Origin: Cyprinodon diabolis
Taxonomy: Eukaryota > Chordata > Actinopteri > Cyprinodontiformes > Cyprinodontidae
DNA: 64,000 nt
Direction of reading: 5' to 3'
Assembly (NCBI GenBank): GCA_030533445.1
Contig: CM060065.1
Location: forward strand, 47,189,964-47,253,963
Shown here: positions 34,017-47,239 of the stretch, in pieces
Layout of the letters: each line of letters opens with the position of its first letter
How positions within the stretch are numbered: position 1 is the first letter of the stretch
Position numbers and translations under genes: made by a program
The notes under the pieces: model-generated
Told to the model about the DNA's origin: nothing
Database searches by the model: none
What the model saw: only the letters and a program-made list of their open reading frames with translations

Positions 34017-34659
34017 CATTTACAACTTCAGAGACACTTTTTAGATTTTTTTTGTTTTCATATACTTGGAGAGTCTGATTTATTTTCTGTTACATAATTT
34101 ATTATTCCTCTTTTTGTAATAATGTATGTTAAAAACAAAACAGTAACAATAGAAACAGCAGGATGAGCAAATTACTTCAATAAAATATTTATCAAATATA
34201 ACCTGACTTCTTTCAAAACATATGCAGATCTCTCATGAAAGATACATTAGAGACTCATCCTAGATGAGTCTCTTTTGTTTCTTTCTCTTCCTCCTTCTTC
34301 TGTCCTTTCTGATCCATCTCTTCCTTCTTATCCTTCTCCTCCTGCCTATAACTGGCATTATCCTGTCCCTCTGCATCAACTTCACTACGACTGACACTGG
34401 CGCTCTTACCTTACAACAGGAATGATGATTATCTTGATAGTGGTTCACAGTATGATACAACCATATGAAAAACAAAACAAGACAAAAATATTGTTTTTTG
34501 TCTTATTTGTAATTTTCTAAACTAGTAAAAAATTGCTGCATGTTAATGTACTGATGGAACAAAACAATGGACTCTCCCTGGAAATAAGGTTCCCTTTTGC
34601 AATATAGAATTGTGGATCATTCTCTGGTCATAGAAGTAAATTAAAAGGTCAGATTATAA

Positions 34660-34922
34660 CTTTCAGTGTTGTTGTGTCCTTGGGCAAGACACTTCACCTG
34701 CATTGTCTACTGATGGTGGTCAAAGGGCCTGGTGGCGCCAGTGTACGGCAGCTCCGCTTCTGTCAGTGAGCCCCAGGGCAGCTGTGGCTACAAAGTAGCT
34801 TGCCACCATCAGTGTGTGAGTTTGTGCGTGAATGGGTGAATGACTGAAGGTAGTGTAAAGTGCTTTGGTCAAGTCTTCTGACTTGAAAAAAGTGCTATAT
34901 AAGTACAGGCCATTTACCATAT
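34660..34922 (+). repeat. Dispersed SINE/LINE-tail-like repeat
   Basis: CCTTGGGCAAGACACTTCAC, GGGCAGCTGTGGCTACAAAG, GAATGGGTGAATGACTGAAG and the end GTGCTATATAAGTACAGGCC form a very common fish repeat with a fixed 3' end ending in CCATTTACCAT. Confidence 0.65.
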
Positions 34923-35815
34923 AAATAGCAGGAGTGAAAATATGAGCAAAGGTCTGGCACTACATGCCATTAAAACATTTAGGGGCGGTACAGTGTTGCA
35001 GGAAGACCTACTATTTTGTGTCAAAAACTTCAGCGCAGATTTGAACATGCAGTTAGAAAGTTGTGCAGTGTTTAATATTCGCACACATTCATTCAATAAG
35101 TGGTATGCACTAAACTCTGACAAACTATTCTCCACCAGCTGTATACCAATCTGTCTTTGCCCACTCTTGACCACATGTCTGTGCTTCTCGGCAGTTCTTT
35201 GCTTTGAACATTCACTTGGCTGTCTCTGCTTTTCCAACTTAAACTATATATGGCTGAAGAACAACATCTGCCAAGAGTACAAAATCATTTTGTGTAATTT
35301 TCAGGATTTTATTTCTTCCGGCTTATAAAAGGTGATGCAAAACTATATTTACATATTTAAACTTATACGTAAGGAAAATTCAACAACTGCTTCTTCGGCT
35401 ACCAAAAATCCTTGGCTCCACTAAACCATGTCTGCAATGGGATTCAAGAACTCCCATTCAGATTCCATTCTTTTGCCCTTTCTCATAAAATGAGAATCTC
35501 CCGTTGGTATGGCGATCTCACAAACAGAGTGAACCTTTTATCGTCACATTAAATCCTCTGAAAGACACCATATAGCTACAGATCACAGGTCCAGTACATT
35601 TTTAGGGCATTTGTAGTGGAAGGGACAACAGTGAGAAACTTTCTTCTTATATATGAAAGGAAACCTTGTTAATCACCAAGAAGAATAAAAAGAAAAAAAA
35701 CACAATAGGAATAATTTTTGCAAAAATATATAGCTACCAGAGGGCTTATTTCTATTATTAACATGAATTAAATAATTTCATTTTCCTAACATTTTCCTCT
35801 TTTGGTCATTTACAG
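34923..35815. other. Nothing recognised upstream of the GVIN exon
   Basis: A 128-codon plus-strand frame at 34942-35328 has no domain, no Kozak support and no splice context; I do not regard it as a gene. The interval ends in a good acceptor, TTTTGGTCATTTACAG (AG at 35814-35815). Confidence 0.5.
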
Positions 35816-38800
35816 GCTTGTACGTTACTCTTTCCAGACTTGGATTGACAAAATTCTACCCCAACAAACTCACCCTTCGTTCTCTGTTGGAGATCAGCAA
35901 AGATGACATAAATACAAATCCTGCTTCATCACTGAAGGAAATTCCATGGTATTTTCTCAGAAACCTCTTACAGATGAATGCTGAATGCAGAAGCTGTGCA
36001 CAACTACCAGGCAGTGATGAGGGAAAGGATGACCTTTTTAGCCTAGACCTCAACTCAAAAGAAGAAAATAACAGTGGGATCAATGTTCTTGACCTTATAG
36101 TAGCACTGTTTCTTTGTGCCGACAGTTTCTTACAGCAAGAATTGGCTCTCAGAATGTCAATGTGTCAGTTTTCTGTCCCACTAGTGTTGCCACAAAGCCA
36201 CAACAGTGAATGTAGCCTGATGATTTGGGCTCTACAAGGAATTGTAAAAGAGTGGCAACCCCATGCCTTGTCTGAATCAAAAGGTTTCATTGAGGACACT
36301 GTTGTTGAATCAAACATTCCATTATATTCCTTTGTTCGTCTACAGAACAGCAGTTTTTCAAAGTCCCAGATGCTCAATCTTGTTCTTAGCCGTGGGCAGC
36401 AAAGCCACACCATCTTCATACATAAAGACATGGAGGACCGAGCGATTAAGAAGGACCTAGCTAATGGACTAGTAGAGATTTTCTGGTATCTTCCATGTGG
36501 TAGATAAAATCTTGACATTTTTCCAGAGCCAGTGGCTTTCGCCAATCTGAGAGGAAACATCAGTGAGTCCCTTACTCAGTTTAAATTTCTTGTTCAAGTT
36601 TCAACAGCTACCTTTTTGTTTCTGGACAAAGTTGAAAAAAATGAGCAGGAAAAAACTGGAAAAGATTATCTAAATTAGAGATAAAACTATGTAGACGAAA
36701 TGATTGCAAAGATTTTGGAACAGAAGAGTACAAATCTCAGCTACAGGATGAAAAAAATAAAATCAAAGAGGAGCAGGCAAGATACAATATTCCTAAAGGA
36801 ATCAGAAGTTTTATTGACAACCTTTTTATAAGTGACAAAGAAAAGAGGGATTATTTCTTGAAATGGATGAAACTAAAACTTGATACACACTCTCGAGAAA
36901 AACTCCTTCAACTGCGAAACCAGTTCAAAGAGCAATGTAAAACAAAAGACTCCGAGGTCATTAAAGAATTGGACCAAGCTCTGCTGGACAGTTCTTTAGG
37001 AATTGAGCATTACATGAGAGAATTGGGCCTGATCTATGAGTTTTCACAAAAAAACACAGTGGAAATCCTTCGTCTCCCTCAAATAGTTGCTGAAATGGTG
37101 TTGGATGGACATCCTCTCGAACTTCTGGATGGTGATGCTTCGAACATCCCAGAAAAGTGGGTGTCAGCTGTACTGAATGAGGTCCATAACAAAGTTGGAA
37201 AAAGGAGCAGATTGTTGGTCTTAACAGTTTTGGGTGTTCAAAGTTCTGGAAAGTCAACCCTCCTCAACACCATGTTTGGTGTTCAGTTTCCAGTTAGCAG
37301 TGGTAGATGTACAAGAGGAGCCTACATGATCTTTCTCAAAGTTAAAGAAGATTACAGAAATGAGCTGAATTATGATTTCATAGTCCTCATTGATACAGAA
37401 GGTCTAAAGTCTCCTCAAATGGCTCAACTTGAAGACAGTTACGAACATGACAACCAGCTGGCAACCTTTGTCATCGGTTTAAGTGACATCGCCATCATCA
37501 ATACAGCAATGGAAAATGTAACTGAAATGAAAGATATTTTGCAAATAGCAGTTCATGCTTTCCTAAGAATGACTCACATTGGAAAAAAGCCTGTGTGTCA
37601 TTTTGTTCACCAAAATGTTGCTGGACTTTCAGCTCATTCTAAATGCATTGCTGAAAGAAAACGTCTTTTGGACCAGCTGAATGAAATGACCCAGATTGCA
37701 TCTGAAATGGAAAAACAACCAACTACTAAACTGTTCACAGATGTGCTGGATTATGACATGGAAAAAAACAACTGGAACATTCCAGGACTCTGGCACGGCA
37801 CTCCACCAATGGCTCCAGTCAACACTGGTTACAGTGAAGCTGTTGCTGATTTCAAGAAAAATCTTTTGGAGACCATAAAGAACAACAACAACAGTGAACC
37901 CACTCAAATCCCAGATTTTCTGGAATGGATTAGAAGTCTGTGGCGGACGGTTAAATATGAAAACTTCATCTTTAACTTCAGAAACACACTCGTGGCTCAC
38001 GCTTATGACAACCTGTGTAAAGCCTTTAATGACTGGGATTGGGAATTCAGAAAAGAGATTAACTCTTGCCAGAACAAAACGGAAATGGAAATATTAAACA
38101 CTGACAAGGATTTCCAAGTGGAAAATTTGAATAAACTAGTATTGGAAAAAAAGGAAGAACTATCTAGAAAAATACAAATAGAGCAAACGAAGATGACAGA
38201 GAAATTAAACAAATACTATAAGAGAAAGGATAAACGTGTGAATCTGATAGAGAATTACAAAGTTGACTTTCTAAAGAATATCAGAAGCCTTACCAATGAA
38301 ATTCAGAGGGCAGTGAAAACTAAACTGGACTGTGTCCTTGATCTCAAAGTAAGTAAGAAAAAAGCTGAAGAAATTCAGAGGAAATACAGAGTCCTGATTG
38401 AAGAGGCCGTCATGAGGCTCCTCCATGTTTGCAAAATGTCAAACCTGTCTGATGATCAGCTGACAAAAGAGTTTGAGAAGATGTGGTCAGTGTCGACTGC
38501 AAATGTGTCTGGCTTAGAAGAACGAGACATTGTTGGATGTGTCCTCAAACAGTTGAGGAAAAATTTTTCTAATCGAAATGTGAATTTGGAATTACTCAAC
38601 ACTGACATAAACGAAGTAGGACGAAGTCCATTCAGGGTCACAGATGAACATGTAGACAGATTTAAGGCTAAATATGTCGATATGAAAAAACTGCAGACCT
38701 TCACAGATAACTTAATTGAGTCATGTTCATCATACCTCCTTGAAAAAGCAGAAACACCTGAAGACTATCATGACTCTTTCACAAAAGATCTTTTAGAAAA

Positions 38801-40057
38801 GGTTGATGAAAACCTGAAACAACACTACAAGGAATATGAAACAAATACCAATAATGAGATTGTGCCATTGCTTCACGGGAATTCCTGAAAATGCACCAAA
38901 AGTTTCTTTCCAACCTAAATCCTCAAACCAAGCTAGAGAAGTACAAACCTGGATACTTGTCAGACTTTATTGATTTGTACAAAGAGAGAGATCACTGTCA
39001 ACGCAAAGCAAATGATTATGTAGAGCTTTGTATCAAACCAGCAGTGGAAGACTTCATATACAGATCTCTGGGAGTAGACATTGTGGATGAGATTTTAATG
39101 AGCCATCATTCAGCAGAGTACAGCTCTCACTCTTTTTTCCAGTACAATATTCAAAAAGAGCTGCTGCTAAAGGATGACTTTGACAGTTTTGTGAAGTACA
39201 TCACCAAATATGAAACATACGTCAAGAACTGGATATTTCATCACATTCAGGAACAAATGGATCAGGAGAATACATTATACAGGCTTAAGAACAACAAACT
39301 TCAGGTAATAATTAAAAAGATCACTGCTGCAATAGAAGTGACGTCAAAAGAACCAGATGGTGCTCCACTACCAAACAGCAATGACAGTATACCGAAGCTC
39401 ATCAGTGGGATGCGCAACTATTTGAATAAAGATATTTCAATTTCAGTTGAAGATGAGAAATCTATTCTGTTTAAAATTCAAAGTACCAGTAATCCATTTA
39501 TCAAAAGTGTCAATATAGCATTGGAGAACATGACAAAACAGCTTCAGGAACAGTTCTCAAAATCTAAAGATATAAATGAGACAATTCGGAAGCTCACAGT
39601 TATGCCAGAGGATGTACTTTTTAAACGAGTTTTTGGATGCGGAAAACAGTGTCCATTCTGTAAAACTCCATGTGAAGCTGGAGGAAAAGACCACAAGATG
39701 CATAGTGCAGCTATACATCGACCACAAGGTCTTGGTAGATACAAAAACATGAAAACCTTCAAGCTTGTTGAAAGACTGTGTACAACTGATGTCCAAAGTG
39801 ATGTTGCTTTCTTAAATGCAGACACTAATTGGAAGCTTCATCCTTATAAGGACTACACTAAATATTATCCAGAATGGCAGATTCCCCCTGACACCAGTAT
39901 TGAAGCATCAGACTACTGGAAGTACATCATGGTGAGATATAATGATCAATTTGCAGAAGAATATGGAGCCAAACCAGCAGATTTTCCAGATGCCTGGAAA
40001 AGCATCTCACAGGAAGATGCTCTAAACGGATTAAAAGAAGCTTTCAATATCAAGTAA
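35816..40057 (+). pseudogene. gvin1: GVIN-type very large interferon-inducible GTPase, broken giant exon
   Basis: A single giant 3' exon, as in fish and mammalian GVIN/VLIG genes (dynamin-superfamily-like GTPases induced by interferon). After the acceptor the frame gives LSRLGLTKFYPNKLTLRSLL and IPWYFLRNLLQMN. A stop (TAA 36505-36507) follows WYLPCGR, yet homology continues in frame (DIFPEPVAFANLRG). Near 36645 the frame jumps, with an estimated 200 family residues missing. From there to 38888 it is open: P-loop GVQSSGKS (37233-37256), DTEG (37392-37403), KPVCHFVHQNVAG, then a coiled-coil-like helical region. A small deletion around 38860 shifts frame again; 38876-40057 is open with a Cys-rich CGKQCPFCKTPCEAGG (about 39640-39685) and a normal C-terminus and stop. 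Three disruptions in otherwise clean sequence mean recent loss, or a divergent allele or assembly errors. Confidence 0.88.
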
Positions 40058-41182
40058 TTGACGTTTTGTGAGTTACAGAAAATTTTAAATCCGGCGTGTT
40101 AAACTTTAATCAGCAAAAGCAGAACGAAGGGTCTTGAATTTTTAACAGTATTTATCAAAAACTGTTCCGATTATATAAACAGGAACTACTAGAGCACCAG
40201 AAATATTTTCCTTTTTATCATAATTTTTTTTTAATGTGATGATGTCTTATGATTTTTATTCAGCTGTTTTTGACACGCAGCAACACTTGCAAGACATACT
40301 AAAATGTCTTGTTAAAACACAAGATTTTACTTTAAAAAAATAACGCTAGTGTTAGTACAGTCCTTAGAATAAAACATACACTAAAGGAGACAGAAACATA
40401 ACCTTTAGAAGCTTTTACTTCATATCCCTTTTCATATTTCTTCCTATTTTAAGATGTGCTAATCATTACAAAAACCTTTTTATTATCATACATTTTTTTT
40501 TCTTAATCTTTGTCTTTTAAGTTTGTTTTGTGTAAACATAAGCATTTTTTTATTAAATATATTTTTTCCTTTGCTTTAAGCGATTGCTTTACAGCCACTT
40601 ATCTTGTTGTGAACATTGGACCAAATAGTACTCAATGTAAGGGTTAAAATATACCGGTAAAGATATTATTATTTCACATTTCCTATGATGTGTAAATGAC
40701 AGTTTAAGATGTATTTAGGATGGAGTCATTAAACAATAGAACTGTGATTTTTAAGTTGTATAAATCTATGATATGGCTTTTTCCAAAGATTCTTCTAACA
40801 ATATTCACTTTTTTGTGTTTGATTTGACTTTTTGTATATTGATTTTTTTTAGGTTATGGACAATAAAGAAATGGCCTGAATGATAACAACACTATCCATG
40901 TACATGTTGATCTAAAAATATGAGCCGTAAACAATAAAAAAACATTTTTCCTAAAACAGTTCAACTGGAACATTATTAGTTCAACTTTTTTTATTTTCTT
41001 TAGTCCAACAGTTTTTAATGTTCTTTTTTGTTTCTGCATTTTTTATTTTATTTTATTTCATTCTATTTTTTCCCCTACTTGCTTTGATTCTGTTTTATTT
41101 TCCTATATTCTAATCATGTAAGCACTTTGCATTGTCTTTGTACTGAATTGTGCTATACAAATAAATTTGCCTTGCCTTGCCT
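40058..41182 (+). other. GVIN 3' flank with candidate poly(A) signals and repeat tail
   Basis: AATAAA at 40862-40867 and 40933-40938 are candidate polyadenylation signals in AT-rich DNA. At 41120-41182, GTGCTATACAAATAAATTTG and GCCTTGCCTTGCCTT form the 3' tail of a dispersed LINE-type repeat. No other feature. Confidence 0.4.
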
Positions 41183-42734
41183 TCACAAGTCCAAAAGATC
41201 CTTAAATTGGGATCTGTTCCAAAGGGAAAACAATGCAGACCTGAAATACTGAGGGAATAAAAAAAAAAGAAAGAACTCCATGAACTCCAGGAAAGTTAGT
41301 TTAGTCCAAGTTAATGTATCCTACCACACAGGTAGCAGAAGGTTGCTCACAATCTTGAGTTAATTTTCTTCCTTTCAATTTAGGGGGAAAAGAACCCTGA
41401 CCTAAAATTTTTATTATAAAGTTTTTTTTTAGTTTTTTTTTTTTTTTTTTTATGTCTTAAGCAAGGTCTTTGGGTGAGTGGGATGGGGCCCTGGTGCCCT
41501 CTATTGGCCAACCACAACTGATACAAGTACAAATTGCAGAAAAAGATCTCACCTTCTATTAGGCCCTTGTATCTTGACAATTCACAGAGGAACCCACTGA
41601 GAAGGCAAAGGGCCTCTCCGTTTTTCCAGTTTTATCCAAAAGTCAGTCAGGAAGTCTCTCCCAAAAGCCCCCAGTCAGCATTTAATCCTTTTCACACAGC
41701 CCACAGCATTACCATATAAGGTGATGCTGGAGTCGCTCTGGCCACTATATGTCAGCATAAGAATGTCCATTTTGGCTGACCAAAACAGAAGTGTGAATAG
41801 ATATAGAATTGAATAGATGTAAGGGATATTTAAAACAGAAAATAAAATAAAAAGAAAATTAATCTTAAACAGAAATATCTCTCTTGGAGAACTGTAGAAC
41901 TGGAAATCAACCAAGTCTCTAAAAACCAAAACTCAGTAGTTTTGCGACATGTTAGCAAAAAGTACTTCCTTTGCCACCATCACTAATATAAACAATGAAT
42001 CAACTCAACTGTATCTGGATTTTACCTGGAATCTTGTGTTGTTGTTCAATGAGTTTAAGATAAGTTTGATCTTTGGTTTCTGGCTAGTAGTTTTTCTTGT
42101 GTCTCTGTTTCTTCCATCTGTCTGTTTATGTCTTCAAGTTGTTATTCTATTAATCTCTTTTATGTTTTTCGCCCATTCTGGGATTTTTAAAGAATGTATT
42201 ATATTTCTCTGTTAGATGTTGTAAGGCCGGTTGTTAAATTTGATCTGTGTTAATTTGTTATTTCTCCTTCGGCTAACCTATCTTCCTTTATCAAAGTTGA
42301 TCCTCATCTTCTCTGATGACCTAGTTAAATTTTTCAACCCTTTATAAGCTTTAGACTTCTGTCCATTCGTTATTGGATTCTTTTGTCATTTTTCCTGATG
42401 TTTTGATGTTACATTTGTCTGCATATGTTTTCGGCCCCAGCTGTGCGTTCTGATTTACATTCGTACACACCATATTGAGTTTTTATATTCTTCATAAATA
42501 ACTGTTTATTATTTCATTTCAATATATTTAATTTATCCAGTACATTTATCAAATCAACAGAGAAATGCTACTTTTCACATAACCAGCCTTTCTTCACTAA
42601 ATGTTTTATGTTTCTGTTGTTAAGAGGGGAAAATGTTTTTTTCCCCCAGCAATAAAAGAAAAAACACAATTTTCTGAGGCACCAGTGAGTTGTTCAGTGA
42701 AAAGCCATGTTACCCAAATGAATATAATTTCCTT
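41183..42734. other. AT-rich intergenic, nothing recognised
   Basis: No coding or repeat structure found. One near-consensus CTCF-like core on the minus strand (CCAATAGAGGGCAC, from 41497-41512) is noted without further support. Confidence 0.45.
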
Positions 42735-44630
42735 TTACATCTGTGGCTGTAACTTGTGTCCACATTTCAGTTCTTGGGCTGCAAGTTGCAGCAGCAATGA
42801 ATGGAAAACAAAGTAGAAATTCCCTCCTGCTTTACTGAAACACAACAATAGATGATCCAGGGGCAAATTGTTATTAATTAAGAGGGGGGTGAAGTGATAC
42901 AGATGCAGTTCAGCAGTAATTATGAAGGTACTAATTTAGACTTATGCTCTGTAAGTTTTGAGAGATTAGAGCTCAGCAATTACATCGGCAAAAGACTATA
43001 TTTACTAACACTGCCCAAAGTGAGCAGAACTACTGTCCTTCTATTCCTCCTTTTTATTTGTCATAAGGAATTTAGGATGAATCTAGTAACACTTAGATCC
43101 AGCAAATATTAAAAACACTGCTTATGAAGTGACATTTTTAACATCAATACCCAAATTTATTTCCCAAACCCCTACCTAGGCAGCAGGGAATACTAGGTAG
43201 CGATAAATAACGTTGTTGTTGTCTGTTACGCACTTGTAATATTATAGACAAAGAGCAAAAATAATTTTGGAATACATAACTAACTATTCAGTGATGTTTC
43301 TCTTTAAGCTTACAGCTTCCTATGTTGTTGAAATTCTTTGATGTCTGCTGCCACACCTGGAGAAATGTGTACCTCTTTCAGCTGGAAAACCCCTTATTGT
43401 TGCTCCCTGTTATTCAAGTTTAATCAACTAGAAATTATTATTGATCATATTTTGTTAAATCATAAACTAATAATCATATTTTGGATTTTCCATTTAATAA
43501 ATTCACACTAAAGACCGAGTTGAGGCCATAGTACTGTATTGAGTAGCAATATAAACTAAAATATCCTTAGTAAGCTGTGTGTTTCATGTGCTGTGCATTT
43601 TGTAGGACAAAATGATACTAAAATGCATTCATCCTTGGACAGATCGCCCTCTGTCGCAGCACTACAAAGAGTAAGAGAAAAACAAAGATGATCACACACT
43701 CATACCTAAGTACAATTTAGAGACACAAACCTAACATTCACGTTTTTGGACTGTGGAAAAAAGCCACTCATGCATGGGGAGAACACGCAAACTCCATGCA
43801 GAAAGACCTGGGCTGGGAAATGAAGCTTAAGCGTATATTCAATCTGGAATCTTATCAGCTTCATCTGAACCATCTGCCATGTCTATCCTTCAACTCCAGC
43901 CAATCAGCTTGGGGGCTGCAACTTCTCCAAAGCCAATCATCTCACAAGATCCCCTTCACCTAGTTCCTGGCCCAGTTTCTCTCTCCCACATGCAAACAAA
44001 CTTTCACCCAACTCCACCCCATCTCCTCCCTCTTTCTTAATCCCACTCATCTTCTGGCCTATTCCAGCACCGGGACCCAGAGAAAGATTTATCTAATCTA
44101 GGTTACTCATCAAAGCCTATGTTGATTCACAGCATCGAAGTCTTCTGCCAGGGCCTGAGCGCCAAATAACTTATATTGTTTACGTCTTCATCTGTCTCTC
44201 TGAACCCTACTCAGCCTCGGTAGATGGCTGCTCAAACTGAGCCCAGTTCTGGTTCTGCTAGAAGTGTCTTCCTGTTAAAAGGGAGTTTTCCTCTTCACTG
44301 TCTCTATGAGCATGCTTGGTGTGAGTTTGATGAACACTTAATGAGTCCTTGCAATCAGTTGGTTTTAATTAGATAGAAATATTTTGAAGAATAAGATTAT
44401 GTTATCTGTATAAATAAATTCTATATGTTCTAATTGCAACTCTTCTCTGTTTGAGTCTCTAAGACAATGACAGAACCTGAATTGAACCTAGAACCTTCTT
44501 GCTGCAAGGCAACAGCGGTTCAAACTTCTCCACCATGCACTCTAGTCCAGTTTATTTGTTGATGCAGAGGTGTCAGATGCTGCCATCTAGTGGTTCTGTT
44601 GCAGATTAGAATTCATATCAAGAAGAAGTC
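42735..44630 (+). repeat. Duplicated block, copy 2, with a 0.9-kb insertion
   Basis: Collinear with copy 1 at 15100-15880 (CAGGGGCAAATTGTTA, GATGCAGTTCAGCAGTAATTA). The match stops near 43636 and resumes near 44556 (GATGCAGAGGTGTCAGATGC). The interval 43636-44555 is inserted: a reverse SINE/LINE-type repeat (GACTGTGGAAAAAAGCC at 43749, CCTTCTTGCTGCAAGGC at 44491) itself split by an L2 3' end (about 44220-44440, with TTCCTGTTAAAAGGGAG). It carries the intact CTCF-like motif at 44580-44593. Confidence 0.7.
44580..44593 (-). promoter_or_regulatory. CTCF-like motif in the duplicated block
   Basis: The minus strand reads CCACTAGATGGCAG, which fits the widely used core CCASYAGRKGGCAS at every position. 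The paralogous site in copy 1 (15832-15845) has GAC instead of GGC in the core. Binding is inferred from the motif only. Confidence 0.45.
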
Positions 44631-44678
44631 CATTCATCCATCCACAACCACTTATCCGTCAGGGTCATGGGAGGCTGG

Positions 44679-45566
44679 TGTTGGGATCCTGAGGCTTGCC
44701 CACCAGAGGGCGCTGAGGATCCCTTCCTGGGGATTTTCTGTTTCTGTTGGGATCTGGGGTGCTGTCCACTTTCCTCCACCAGAGGGCGTACTGGATCTCC
44801 TGAACCTGGAGCTGCCTTCACCAGCTGACTCTCATCTGCTAATCAGGGGACCAGTACTTAAGGAGGCTGTGGACAACACTCCCGTGCCAGAGTGTTTGTT
44901 AATCTCGGTACAGCAACCCTGAGCCAACCAGCCTGTCTGATTCTCTGACTCCCTGTAACCAGAGCCAGAACCTGATCAGTTGTGTCTTCTCTCTTCTAGG
45001 AAGAAACCTGGCTGAATCCTGGGACTCTGGAGGAGTCCCCCTCGCTGAAATCTGCCTGCCGCCTCTCTGAAGCTCTGGAGGAGCTCATCGTCAGAAACCA
45101 GCCAACCTGCTCCTGACTGAATCCAACCCTGGAGAACCAAGCCTCAGCCCTCACCCTTATGTCTGCCTCTGAACCCTCCTGGTTCCCTCCTGCTGCCAGT
45201 TCAGCTCAAGCCTCAGCCCTCAGTCTGTCATCTGTCTCAAACCCTCCTGGTTCCCTCCTTCGGCCTGCTCAGCTCAAGCCTCAGACCTCAGCCTGTCGTC
45301 TGCTGCTGAACCCACATCTGGAGGTCATCAAGCCTCAGCCAAGCCAAACCTCCTTCGAGCACTCAACCTGTCGCCAACCTCTAGACCCTCCTCGGATTAT
45401 TCACCTCGGCTGCTCTGCTCAGTCCCTGGTCAGCAATTAAGCTGAGACCAGCCCTGGACCTGACTTCTTCCTGACCAGCTTGTTCTTCCTCAAATAAACA
45501 TTGAACTTTTTCCCTGCCTCCTGAGTGTGTTCTGCATATGGGCTAGTATATTCACCCATCATGACA
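44679..45566 (+). mobile_element. Solo LTR, forward, 5-bp TSD
   Basis: Starts TGTTGGGATCCTGAGG and ends ACCCATCATGACA. GCTGG is present directly on both sides (44674-44678 and 45567-45571), and the host repeat reads through when the LTR is removed. AATAAA near 45494 fits an LTR poly(A) signal. CTCF-like cores CCACCAGAGGGCGC (44700-44713) and CCACCAGAGGGCGT (44776-44789) lie near its 5' end. The internal region was lost by LTR-LTR recombination. The plus-strand frames at 44590 and 45159 are not genes. Confidence 0.92.
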
Positions 45567-45665
45567 GCTGGTCCCAATTTCCAGCAGTCTTTGGCCGAAA
45601 GGTACGATGTACCCTGGACAGGTCGCCTGTCCATCAAAGATAACGCAACAGTCACTGTTACCTTA

Positions 45666-46140
45666 TTCAGAATCTGAATTACTTTATTAATTCCTTGCGG
45701 GAAATTCTTTACTTGCAGTTCAACCATTTGCAGAAGAGAAAAAAATATGATGTAAGTACAAATAAGATATAAGAATAAAATAAGATAACAATAAAATAAA
45801 GATCACGGTATATACAATCAACAGTATTTACAATATACAATGCTGCTCAGTGCCAAATTCCAATTATTGCACACGACCGTGTTATTGCACATAATAAAGT
45901 AATACAATAAATACATAATAAATAATGAAAAAATGACTGTCAGAGAGATGAATTATACAGTTCGATGGCCACAGGCAGGAATGACTTCCTGTGGCAATCT
46001 GTGGTGCATCTTAGTGAAATGAGTCTCTGACTGAAGGTACTTCAGGGGGTGACCAGCACATCATGAAGAGGATGCGCAGAATTGTCCAGCATGGATTTTA
46101 TCCCGTCTAATATTCTCCTCATTGACAATGATTTCAGTGT
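45666..46140 (-). mobile_element. LINE 3' part with ORF2 C-terminus
   Basis: On the minus strand, RRILDGIKSMLDNSAHPLHD and CHRKSFLPVAIELYNSSL are the end of a Rex1-type LINE ORF2, followed by an AT-rich 3' UTR and the tail seen on the plus strand as CAGAATCTGAATTACTTTAT. One stop interrupts the fragment after VLVTP. Confidence 0.6.
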
Positions 46141-47239
46141 CAGTTCATGGTTTAATATATTAAATCTTGTGAGCTGTTGAGCGTTTGCATGCCATTATTG
46201 AATTAGAAGAGTTGTAAGAATGAGTCAGAATGAGTCAGAAAAGCATACAACCTCCATTTAGTATACATTGTTAACTTTTACTTTTGATATACAAACAACC
46301 AACATTGTGTTAGAGTTGGAAATTATTTCCCCAATTTCCAGTGATAAATTTGAACAATAACTCAACTGTTTTGTCTGGTTGAAGAATTTGAAAACAGGAA
46401 AGGTGACCAAAAGGGTAAGAGAGGAGGCGACAGGGAAATTGCAGCAGGTGAAGCTTCTACATCAATGCCTTTTTGCACCATGTCGCTCCCAAACTGTGTA
46501 CATTTGATCACTGCTGCACTTTATGAAATGGAAATGTTCTTTTTCACTACTAAGCTGCTCGTTCACTGTCTAAAAGTTGTTAAAAATTGTTTTGTATACA
46601 CTCTGTAAAGTTTGTCTTAGTCACTAAGTCTAAGTGTAGAGAGAGAACGGAAAGGAGCTGACCGAGGGTCAGGTGACCAAAGAGAGCGAGAGAAAATACA
46701 GGGATAGATAGTGCAGGAGGAAGAAAGCAGCACAGCCGTTAACTGGTTCTTTTATGGATTGCTAACTGCTACTGCTGAGTGTAGCTAGAGCCTGGAGAGT
46801 GATGTGAAAAGGGAAGAAATCCAACAATACTGTTCAGACAGATGACACTTTGGAAAATATCCAATATGATTTGTTTACTAAAATACATTAGACTTAGACA
46901 AACTTTATTGTCTAAGCCTAATAAGTTCCACAATATATTAAAGTAGTATAACTCAAAGTATTTCAGTTGTAACAGCTTGTTTTGAATTTAACTATACAGA
47001 GATACATTTAGTTCTAACAACTTAAAATTATTGTTATGGTTGTCAGAGCTTACACTTGCAGAAATAAAAGCTCTGAGTTGCACACATTCTCATCTTGTAC
47101 AAGGTAATTTGATAAATAAAATTTTTAAAATCAGTAGTTTGATCATTATATTTTTCTACCAAGCTTTAACTGGAAATATTAAGTTGGACCTATTCAAGAT
47201 AGAGGGCATTTAGGCTGTTATTTCTCCTGAGCAGTACAT
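46141..47239. other. Intergenic sequence with a LINE 3'-UTR relic
   Basis: Bases 46475-46620 (TGCACTTTATGAAATGGAAA, TTGTATACACTCTGTAAAG) resemble 57765-57905 and look like a LINE 3' UTR. Otherwise nothing is recognised. Confidence 0.4.

Noticed and set aside
34942..35328. 128-codon plus-strand frame upstream of the GVIN exon
   Set aside because: No recognisable domain, Cys/Leu-rich low-quality translation, no splice or promoter support.
44590..45440. Plus-strand frames of 110 and 93 codons
   Set aside because: They lie in the solo LTR defined by a perfect TSD; LTRs do not normally code and the frames have no family match.
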